From: Flavobacteriales bacterium | GTDB taxonomy: Bacteria; Bacteroidota; Bacteroidia; Flavobacteriales_F; PHOS-HE28 | DNA length: 64,000 nucleotides | Reading direction: 5' to 3' | Assembly (NCBI GenBank): GCA_016710965.1 | Contig: JADJTW010000031.1 | Coordinates: forward strand, 744,001 to 808,000 | In this document: positions 31,364 through 38,535 of the stretch, in pieces | How the letters are laid out: every line of letters begins with the position of its first letter | Position numbering within the stretch: the first letter of the stretch is position 1 | The notes under the pieces: model-generated | Databases searched by the model: none | Told to the model about the DNA's origin: nothing | What the model saw: only the letters and a program-made list of their open reading frames with translations | Program-made: the position numbers and the translations under genes

Positions 31364-34300
31364 ATGGACAAGCGTTTCCCGCAATACGATGAACTCGACC
31401 TGCCTAAGGTCGCCGAGGAGGTCTTGAAGCAATGGGAGGCCGAAGACACCTTCGGCAAGAGCCTCGAACTGCGCAAGGATGCCCCTCCCTTCGTGTTCTA
31501 TGAAGGTCCGCCCAGCGCGAACGGATTGCCCGGCATCCACCACGTGATGGCCCGTGCCATCAAGGACATCTTCTGCCGGTACCAGACGCAGAAGGGCCAT
31601 CGCGTGGACCGCAAAGCCGGCTGGGACACGCACGGTCTGCCGATCGAACTGGGTGTGGAAAAGGAGCTCGGCATCACCAAGGAGGACATCGGGAAGAAGA
31701 TCAGCATCGAGGAGTACAACGCCGCATGCAAGAAGGCCGTGATGCGCTACACCGACGTGTGGAACGACATGACGCGGCGCATAGGCTTCTGGCTGGATCT
31801 GGAACATCCGTACGTCACCTACCATACCAAGTACATCGAGAGCGTGTGGCACCTGTTGAAGCAGCTCTACGACCAGGACCTGCTGTACAAGGGCTACACG
31901 ATCCAACCCTATTCGCCCGCTGCTGGCACTGGCCTTTCATCGCACGAGCTGAACCAACCCGGAACCTACAAGCCGGTGAAGGACACCAGCGTGGTGGCCA
32001 TGTTCAAGGTGAAGCAGGACCACGCTTCCGAGTTCTTGTTCAAGGGTGCCTTCGGCGATGTGTTCATCCTTGCGTGGACGACAACACCTTGGACGTTGCC
32101 GAGCAACTGCGCGCTCACTGTTGGCCCGAAGCTGGACTATGTGCGGGTGAAGACCTTCAACCCGTACACGCACGAGCCGCAGACCATGGTGCTCGCGAAG
32201 TCGCGCTTGGGCGCCTACTTCAACGAAAAGAACGAGAACGCCTCGTTGGATGACTACAAGAAGGATGGCAAGCCGCAAGGTCCCGGCTCGTCGGGGAACA
32301 TCCCTTGGGCCATCGACGGCGAGTTCTACGGGCACCAGCTCGAGGGAATTCGCTACGAACAGCTCTTCCCATACGCCCAGCCGGAAGGAGGCGATGCGTT
32401 CAAAGTGATCGGTGGTGATTTCGTTACCACGGAAGACGGCACCGGCGTCGTTCACACAGCACCCAGCTTCGGCGCGGACGATATGCGCGTGGCACGACAG
32501 CACGGCATCGGTACGCTCACCTTGGTGGATCTGCAAGGTCGCTTCACCAAGGAGATGGGCGAGTTCGCGGGCAAGTACGTGAAGAACGAATACTACCCTG
32601 CGGGGCAAGCGCCGGAGAAGAGCGTCGACGTGGAGCTCAGCATCAAGTTGAAGGAGATGGGCCGCGCCTTCAAGGTGGAGAAGTACGAGCACAACTACCC
32701 GCACTGCTGGCGCACGGACAAGCCCATCCTCTACTACCCGCTGGACAGTTGGTTCGTGCGCGTCACCGCGAGGAAGGACCGTTTGATCGCGTTGAACAAG
32801 ACGATCAATTGGAAACCCGAAAGCACGGGTACCGGTCGTTTCGGCAACTGGCTGGAGAACCTGCAGGATTGGAACTTGTCGCGATCGCGCTACTGGGGCA
32901 TTCCGTTGCCCATCTGGCGCACCGAGGATGGCGATGAAGAACTGTGCATCGGCTCGCTGAAGCAATTGAAGGAGGAGATCGCACGCTCCGTGAAGGCAGG
33001 CCTCCTGCCTGCCGACCCATACGCCGCGTTCGATCCCGCCGACATGACCGATGCCAACTACGACACGGTCGATATCCATCGCCCATACGTCGACAACGTC
33101 GTGCTCGTATCGCCCAGCGGCAAACCGATGAAGCGCGAGACCGACCTCATCGACGTGTGGTTCGACAGCGGCGCCATGCCCTACGCCCAATGGCATTATC
33201 CGTTCGAGAACGAAGCCACCTTCAAGGAAACGTTCCCTGCCAATTTCATCGCCGAAGGCGTGGACCAAACGCGCGGCTGGTTCTATACGCTGCATGCGAT
33301 CGCCACGCTCACACAGGACAGTGTCGCCTACAAGGCCGTGGTGAGCAATGGCCTGGTGCTGGACAAGTTGGGCCAGAAGATGAGCAAGCGCCTCGGCAAT
33401 GCCGTGGATCCGTTCAAGACGCTGGACGAGTTCGGTGCCGATGCCGTGCGTTGGTACATGATCAGCAATGCATCGCCCTGGGACAACCTGAAGTTCGACA
33501 CGGAGGGGATCACCGAAGTGCAGCGCAAATTCTTCCGCGCTCTCTTCAACAGCTACAACTTCTTTGCGCTGTACGCGAACATCGACACCCCGGCCCTCAA
33601 GAGCGATGTGAGCGCTGCGCGCACCGAATCCGACCGCTGGATACTCTCACGATTGAATTCGCTGATCAAGCTCGCCGACACGAACTACGCCGACTACGAA
33701 CCAACCGTCGCCGCACGCGCGATCCAAGACTTCGTTGTCGAAGATCTCAGCAACTGGTATGTGCGCCTGAACCGCCGTCGTTTCTGGAAAGGCGAGATGG
33801 GCGCGGACAAGAACGCCGCGTTCCAGACCCTGCAACGTTGCCTTGAGGCAGTAGCGATGTTGAGCGCGCCCATCGCCCCCTTCTTCACCGATCGCCTCTA
33901 TCGTGATCTCAAAGGAAGCAGTGTCCATCTGAGCAACTGGCCGAAGCATGACGAGACGCTCATCGACACCGAGCTTGAACAACGCACGGCGCTCGCACAG
34001 AAGCTCACCTCGCTCGTACTGAGCATCCGCAAGAAGGAAGGCCACCGCGTGCGACAACCCTTGCAGAAGATGATGGTGCCAGTAACGGACGCTACCATGC
34101 GCACACGCCTGGAAGCGATCCGCGACTTGGTCCTGAGCGAGGTGAACGTGAAGGAACTCGTGATCCTCGATGCCAGCGAAAGCAAGCTCACCAAGAAGAT
34201 CAAGCCCGACTTCAAGAAGCTCGGCGCCCGCATGGGCAAGTTGATGAAGAGCGTCGCCGCTATGGTGAACGCATTCTCACAAGAGCAGATCGCAGAGCTC

Positions 34301-34747
34301 GAAGCAAAGGGCAGCATGAAGCTCACCGTGGAGGGATCGGAAGTGGAGCTGCTCCGCGACGATGTGGAGATCACGGCCGAGAACGTTCCCGGATTGAGCG
34401 TGGCCAGCGATGGCGCGTTGACCGTCGCCCTTGACATCACCCTCAACGATGATCTGTTGCAGGAAGGCCTCGCCCGCGAGCTGGTGAGCCGGATCCAGAC
34501 CCTGAGGAAAGAGAGCGGTTTCGATGTCACCGACCGTGTACAACTCCACATCCGTGACAACGGCGACCCACGCTTCGCCCAAGCCGTGCGCAGCCACGCG
34601 GCGTACATCGTCGCCGAAACGCTTGCGATAACCCCTGAGGACCAAGTGCTTGTCCAGGCGCTTTCGGCACAGGCGGCGGCCATCCATGAAGTGGAACTTG
34701 ACGAGGCCACGCGATGCGCGCTATCCCTTGTCCGGTCGGCTAATTGA
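31364..34747 (+). CDS. ileS: Isoleucyl-tRNA synthetase
   Basis: This class I synthetase charges tRNA-Ile and edits mischarged valine. The 1127-residue protein has the first signature as GIHHVMAR (about residues 55-62) instead of the common HIGH, followed by KAGWDTHGLPIELGVEK. A CP1 editing domain lies at about 225-440 (WTTTPWTLPSNCAL; DGTGVVHTAPSFGADD), KMSKRLGN is near residue 672, and an anticodon-binding domain and long C-terminal region follow. The HHVM signature and large size fit the IleS2-like type usual in Bacteroidota. The start is the ATG at 31364, 17 bases after a -7-like box. Confidence 0.97.
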   Translation: MDKRFPQYDELDLPKVAEEVLKQWEAEDTFGKSLELRKDAPPFVFYEGPPSANGLPGIHHVMARAIKDIFCRYQTQKGHRVDRKAGWDTHGLPIELGVEKELGITKEDIGKKISIEEYNAACKKAVMRYTDVWNDMTRRIGFWLDLEHPYVTYHTKYIESVWHLLKQLYDQDLLYKGYTIQPYSPAAGTGLSSHELNQPGTYKPVKDTSVVAMFKVKQDHASEFLFKGAFGDVFILAWTTTPWTLPSNCALTVGPKLDYVRVKTFNPYTHEPQTMVLAKSRLGAYFNEKNENASLDDYKKDGKPQGPGSSGNIPWAIDGEFYGHQLEGIRYEQLFPYAQPEGGDAFKVIGGDFVTTEDGTGVVHTAPSFGADDMRVARQHGIGTLTLVDLQGRFTKEMGEFAGKYVKNEYYPAGQAPEKSVDVELSIKLKEMGRAFKVEKYEHNYPHCWRTDKPILYYPLDSWFVRVTARKDRLIALNKTINWKPESTGTGRFGNWLENLQDWNLSRSRYWGIPLPIWRTEDGDEELCIGSLKQLKEEIARSVKAGLLPADPYAAFDPADMTDANYDTVDIHRPYVDNVVLVSPSGKPMKRETDLIDVWFDSGAMPYAQWHYPFENEATFKETFPANFIAEGVDQTRGWFYTLHAIATLTQDSVAYKAVVSNGLVLDKLGQKMSKRLGNAVDPFKTLDEFGADAVRWYMISNASPWDNLKFDTEGITEVQRKFFRALFNSYNFFALYANIDTPALKSDVSAARTESDRWILSRLNSLIKLADTNYADYEPTVAARAIQDFVVEDLSNWYVRLNRRRFWKGEMGADKNAAFQTLQRCLEAVAMLSAPIAPFFTDRLYRDLKGSSVHLSNWPKHDETLIDTELEQRTALAQKLTSLVLSIRKKEGHRVRQPLQKMMVPVTDATMRTRLEAIRDLVLSEVNVKELVILDASESKLTKKIKPDFKKLGARMGKLMKSVAAMVNAFSQEQIAELEAKGSMKLTVEGSEVELLRDDVEITAENVPGLSVASDGALTVALDITLNDDLLQEGLARELVSRIQTLRKESGFDVTDRVQLHIRDNGDPRFAQAVRSHAAYIVAETLAITPEDQVLVQALSAQAAAIHEVELDEATRCALSLVRSAN

Positions 34748-34761
34748 GAGGGGTACCCGTC

Positions 34762-34769
34762 TATATTTG
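34762..34769 (+). promoter_or_regulatory. -7 box TATATTTG before the DksA-like gene
   Basis: Perfect TAnnTTTG match 27 bases before the ATG at 34797. A TTG at 34744-34746 is slightly too close for ideal -33 spacing. Confidence 0.5.
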
Positions 34770-34796
34770 CGGATCTTTTAACGAACCCCTTTCGCC

Positions 34797-35675
34797 ATGG
34801 CCAAGAAACCCGCCCCCAAGAAGGCCGCGAAGCCTGTGAAAAAGGCTGTCGCGAAGAAGCCCGTCAAAGCCGCCAAGCCGGCTGCGAAGAAGGCCAAGGC
34901 GAAGCCCGCTCCGAAGAAACCAGCGGTCAAGAAACCCGCGCCGAAGAAAACGGCATCGAAGCCTGTGGCGAAAAAGGTTGTGAAGCCTGCGCCGAAGCCG
35001 ACGCCCAAGCCCGTTGCAAAGAAGGAGGCTCCGAAGAAGCCCGCCGCCCCGGTGAAGGCCGCACCTGCGAAAGCAGCGCCCATCGCCAAAGCCCCGGTGC
35101 CGAAGGCCGTCCCCGCCAAACCCATTGCCAAACCGGCAGCACCAGTTGCCGCAACAAAGCCCGTGAAGAAGGAAACGAAGAAGGAGGCCAGAGATGCTGC
35201 TCGTGCCAATGAGAAACCGCTCGTGACCCAGGTGTCGGCGCCTAGCCGCCCCATGTCCGCGCCGGTCGTGAAGAAGCTCGTCTCTACGCTAGAGAGCGCC
35301 GATAAGCTGCGCTACGCCGATGATGAACTCGAGGAGTTCCGCGAGATCATCAACAAGAAGCTGGACGAAGCCCGCAAGGATTACGACCTGCTGAAGCAGA
35401 CCCTGGCGAACACCGATAACAACGGCACGGACGATACGAGCCCTTCGTTCAAGATGATCGAGGATGGCAGCGAGACGTTGAGCCGCGAGGAGACCGCCCA
35501 ACTGGCCGCGCGCCAAGAAAAGTTCATCAAGCACCTGGAGGATGCGCTGCTGCGGATCCGCAACAAGACCTACGGCATCTGCCGCGTCACGGGCCGCTTG
35601 ATCAGCAAGGAGCGCCTCCGCTTGGTGCCGCACGCCACGCTCAGCATCGAGGCGAAGCAGCAGATGAGCAACTGA
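34797..35675 (+). CDS. DksA/TraR-like protein with histone-H1-like N-terminal tail
   Basis: The 292 residues fall in two parts. Residues 1 to ~145 are almost only Lys, Ala, Pro and Val in KKPA/KPAAKK repeats, like the tails of histone H1 and bacterial H1-like proteins, and should bind DNA or RNA. From about residue 160 a DksA-like domain follows: a long coiled coil (DDELEEFREIINKKLDEARKDYDLL ending in a loop) and YGICRVTGRLISKERLRLVPHATLS. Only one of the four zinc cysteines remains, as in other Bacteroidota members. DksA proteins act in the RNA polymerase secondary channel. It precedes lspA by 49 bases. The basic tail has exceptional codon bias for AAG/GCC. Confidence 0.85.
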   Translation: MAKKPAPKKAAKPVKKAVAKKPVKAAKPAAKKAKAKPAPKKPAVKKPAPKKTASKPVAKKVVKPAPKPTPKPVAKKEAPKKPAAPVKAAPAKAAPIAKAPVPKAVPAKPIAKPAAPVAATKPVKKETKKEARDAARANEKPLVTQVSAPSRPMSAPVVKKLVSTLESADKLRYADDELEEFREIINKKLDEARKDYDLLKQTLANTDNNGTDDTSPSFKMIEDGSETLSREETAQLAARQEKFIKHLEDALLRIRNKTYGICRVTGRLISKERLRLVPHATLSIEAKQQMSN

Positions 35676-35724
35676 GACCCGGTTGTTTCCGAAGTGCTGC
35701 TCCTTTGATGCCTGATCGACACGC

Positions 35725-36411
35725 ATGAAGCGCGCGTTCATCGTCATCCTGCTCGTGCTTCTGGCCGACCAGGCCCTGAAGGTGTGGGTCAAGCTCACGT
35801 TCTACTACGACACCGCCATTCCGCTCTTCGGCGAATGGGGCCAGTTGCACTTCATCGAGAACCGGGGCATGGCCTTCGGCATGGAGTTCGGCGGCGGCAC
35901 AGGCAAGTTGCTGCTCACCCTCCTGCGCATCGCTGCCGTGGCAGGCATCGGTTACGCCTTGCGCCGCATGGTGGCGCATGGCGCGCGGCCCTTGCAGGTG
36001 GTGAGCGTGGCGCTCGTCTTCGCCGGGGCGCTCGGGAACATCATCGACAGCACCTTCTACGGCATGCTCTTCAGCCAGAGCACTCCCTTCGAGAAGGCCG
36101 TGCTCCTGCCGCCCGATGGCGGGTACGCGCCCATCTTCCATGGTGCCGTGGTGGACATGTTCTACTTCCCGCTTTGGGAGGGCGAGCTCCCGGAATGGCT
36201 CCCGATTTGGGGCGGCGAGCATTTCGTGTTCTTCCGACCCGTGTTCAACATCGCCGATGCGGCGATCACGGTGGGCATCGCGCTGTTCATCCTTGCGCAT
36301 CGGAAGCGACGCATGCATGACGAGCAGGAGAGCAGCGGGCCCCAAGTACCAGTGGCAGGAGATGCCGAGCCGGAGAATCAGGCCATCGAGGGGCATGGAC
36401 AATCGCTCTAA
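35725..36411 (+). CDS. lspA: Lipoprotein signal peptidase (signal peptidase II)
   Basis: LspA is an inner-membrane aspartyl peptidase that removes the signal peptide of diacylated prolipoproteins. The 228-residue protein has four transmembrane segments, the early VLLADQALKVWVK (residues 11-23), and the two catalytic aspartates: Asp108 in GALGNIIDS and Asp178 in FNIADAAI. The loop between them is longer than in Proteobacteria, as is usual in Bacteroidota, and a ~35-residue polar C-terminal tail is added. It follows the DksA-like gene on the same strand. Confidence 0.96.
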   Translation: MKRAFIVILLVLLADQALKVWVKLTFYYDTAIPLFGEWGQLHFIENRGMAFGMEFGGGTGKLLLTLLRIAAVAGIGYALRRMVAHGARPLQVVSVALVFAGALGNIIDSTFYGMLFSQSTPFEKAVLLPPDGGYAPIFHGAVVDMFYFPLWEGELPEWLPIWGGEHFVFFRPVFNIADAAITVGIALFILAHRKRRMHDEQESSGPQVPVAGDAEPENQAIEGHGQSL

Positions 36412-36524
36412 CGAACCGGCATCGCTTCGCTGATATCCTTGGTTGCTCGCAGCAGAGCAAAGCGGCCGACCGCGGCGAGCTGATCCATGCGGATCCCACC
36501 TTCACGGTGTACCGGATGCGGGCG

Positions 36525-37427
36525 TCAACGCAGATCGAAGCGGAGGCCGAAGAGGTATTGCGCTGACTCCTCGATGCGCATGGATCGGCCCGGAAGGCTG
36601 CCCGCGCGTAGGATGAGGCGCGCTTCGCTGAACAGGTGCAAACTGTTCCAGAACGGACTGGTGCGGCCTAGCGTAAGGTCGAGGCCGAAGAGACCATAGC
36701 CCCCTGCCAGGATGGTGGTGGGAAGTCTGTACCTCTCCGACGCGATCATGTCGTACGCATAGGATCCTCCGCCCGAACCGACCGTCTCACGGCTACGCGA
36801 CACGTTGTGCGAGACCTCGGCATCGCCATCGAAGGTGAGGCCGAACATCATACCCACGCCGCAATACCACGTAAGCCTGCGAGGCGAAGCCTTGCGCAGG
36901 ATGTACGAGGCGTCCAGCGCAATGCGCGAGCGATGGATCGAAGCGTTGTAGCTCTCCGTCCAGGTCGAATCGAGCAGGGTGATGGCGCCGGTCTGCTGGG
37001 ATACGAGGGTGTCGTACACGCTAGTCAGGGATCGGCCCCAGTAGCCTTCGAGGAAATCGTCGCCAGCGAGGTTCACAGCCACGCGCAGGCGCTTCACGAA
37101 GCGCGAACGCTCCGATGCACCGCGTGATGGATCCAGCGACACCCCGAGGTACGCGCTACCGGTGCCGTAAGAAGGGAGCGCGGAGTAGGGGCCGAAGCCA
37201 CCGCCGTAACCCCATGAAAACCCTTGCGACGGCAGGTCGCCCCGAAGAAGCTGCGACTCCGGCAACGCGTTGAGCCAATCCGAAAGGCCGAAGACCGGTG
37301 CATGATGCACGAAGGAGCCGTACGAGACAAAGCCATCGGCGAGCAGCGGTATGCGTGGTTCATCAACCTGTGCGCAAACGATACTAGCGGATGCTTGGAA
37401 CGCGATGGCCAGATCGATCCTCTTCAT
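36525..37427 (-). CDS. Putative outer-membrane or periplasmic protein
   Basis: A 300-residue protein starting MKRIDLAIAFQASASIVCAQ, a signal peptide that fixes the start at 37427 (a longer in-frame reading to 37589 would overlap asd). The mature part has alternating beta-strand patterns with many Gly, Tyr and Ser (GFSWGYGGGFGPYSALPSYGTGSAYLG) and ends in GLRFDLR, like an outer-membrane beta-barrel with an aromatic-rich last strand. I do not recognise the family. It lies 53 bases behind asd on the same strand. The 113 bases between its end and lspA hold no clear gene. Confidence 0.6.
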   Translation of the reverse strand: MKRIDLAIAFQASASIVCAQVDEPRIPLLADGFVSYGSFVHHAPVFGLSDWLNALPESQLLRGDLPSQGFSWGYGGGFGPYSALPSYGTGSAYLGVSLDPSRGASERSRFVKRLRVAVNLAGDDFLEGYWGRSLTSVYDTLVSQQTGAITLLDSTWTESYNASIHRSRIALDASYILRKASPRRLTWYCGVGMMFGLTFDGDAEVSHNVSRSRETVGSGGGSYAYDMIASERYRLPTTILAGGYGLFGLDLTLGRTSPFWNSLHLFSEARLILRAGSLPGRSMRIEESAQYLFGLRFDLR

Positions 37428-37480
37428 GGAGAACGGACTTGGGCCGCTGAAAGCCAGCGGCAGGTGATCATTGCCGAAAG

Positions 37481-38488
37481 CTATGCACTGGCGTGCGCTG
37501 CGCGTAGCAGGTCCTTGCTTACCAGGAGCTCTGCGATCTGCACAGCGTTCGTCGCGGCGCCTTTGCGCAGGTTGTCCGCCACGATCCACAGGTTGAGCGT
37601 GCGGGGCTGCGTCTCGTCGCGGCGCAGGCGGCCCACGAAGACCTCGTCCCGCCCATTGGCGATCAGCGGCATGGGGTACTCGTCTTTCGCGGGGTCATCC
37701 AGCAGCGCGATCCCGGGTGCTTCGCGAAGAAGTCGTCGCACCTCTTCCATGTCAAACTCCCTGGCGAACTCCACGTTCACTGCCTCGCTGTGGCCCCCGG
37801 TCACCGGCACGCGCACGGCCGTGGCGGTGACGCGGATCGAGGGATCGAGGATCTTCTTCGTCTCGTTCACCAGCTTCATCTCCTCCTTCGTGTAGCCGTT
37901 CTCCGTGAACGCATCGCAACGCGGGATCACATTGCGATCGATGGTGAACGGATAAGCCATGTCTCCCACTATGCCAATGCGTTCGTTCTGCATCTGCTTC
38001 ACCGCTTTGGCTCCTGTGCCCGTAACGCTCTGGTAGGTGGAAACGATGACGCGCTCCGCACCAAAGGCCTTGTGCAGCGGCGCCAGCGCGAGCACCATCT
38101 GGATGGTGCTGCAGTTCGGGTTAGCGATGATGCGGTCCTCCGGCGTGAGCACATGGCCATTGATCTCGGGAACCACCAGCTTCTTGTCCGCATGCATGCG
38201 CCATGCACTGCTGTTGTCGATTACCGTGCAACCCACCTCGGCGAAGCGGGGCGCCCATTCGAGCGATGTGCCGCCACCGGCGGAGAAAAGGGCGATGTCG
38301 GGTCGACGCGCGACAGCTTCCTCCATGCCGACCACCGTCACGTCCTTGCCCCGGAAGCGGACGGTGCTGCCCACGCTCTTCGCGGTGGCCACCGGCAGCA
38401 GCTCATCAACGGGGAAGTTGCGCTCTTCGAGCACCTTCAACATGACCCCACCGACCAGTCCGGTAGCTCCAACGACGGCGACTTTCAT
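37481..38488 (-). CDS. asd: Aspartate-semialdehyde dehydrogenase
   Basis: Asd reduces aspartyl phosphate to aspartate semialdehyde with NADPH, the branch to lysine, diaminopimelate, threonine and methionine. The 335 residues start MKVAVVGATGLVGGVML (nucleotide-binding loop), include SAGGGTSLEWAP, the catalytic Cys126 in NPNCSTIQ, the conserved YQSVTGTGAKA and VPVTGGHSEAVNVE with the catalytic His. Length is typical. It is divergent from the large lamin-tail gene at 38536, with two -7-like boxes back to back in the 47-base gap. Confidence 0.96.
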   Translation of the reverse strand: MKVAVVGATGLVGGVMLKVLEERNFPVDELLPVATAKSVGSTVRFRGKDVTVVGMEEAVARRPDIALFSAGGGTSLEWAPRFAEVGCTVIDNSSAWRMHADKKLVVPEINGHVLTPEDRIIANPNCSTIQMVLALAPLHKAFGAERVIVSTYQSVTGTGAKAVKQMQNERIGIVGDMAYPFTIDRNVIPRCDAFTENGYTKEEMKLVNETKKILDPSIRVTATAVRVPVTGGHSEAVNVEFAREFDMEEVRRLLREAPGIALLDDPAKDEYPMPLIANGRDEVFVGRLRRDETQPRTLNLWIVADNLRKGAATNAVQIAELLVSKDLLRAAHASA

Positions 38489-38514
38489 GCGATTGCGGGA
38501 GTTGCTTCGAAGGC

Positions 38515-38530
38515 CGAAACTATACCTTTC
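38515..38530. promoter_or_regulatory. Back-to-back -7-like boxes for asd and the lamin-tail gene
   Basis: TAGTTTCG on the minus strand (38515-38522, toward asd) directly abuts TACCTTTC on the plus strand (38523-38530), 5 bases before the GTG at 38536. Polymerase binding in the two directions would be mutually exclusive. Confidence 0.4.
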
Positions 38531-38535
38531 CCTCC

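Noticed and set aside
34797..35230. Lys/Ala/Pro-coding repeat as a DNA tandem repeat or CRISPR-like array
   Set aside because: The periodicity comes from codon use in a low-complexity protein tail; there are no uniform repeats and spacers.
36412..36524. Short plus-strand frame (…GELIHADPTFTVYRM…) and a 26-codon minus-strand ORF behind lspA
   Set aside because: Both are too short to judge, neither matches a family I know, and no start or promoter supports either one.
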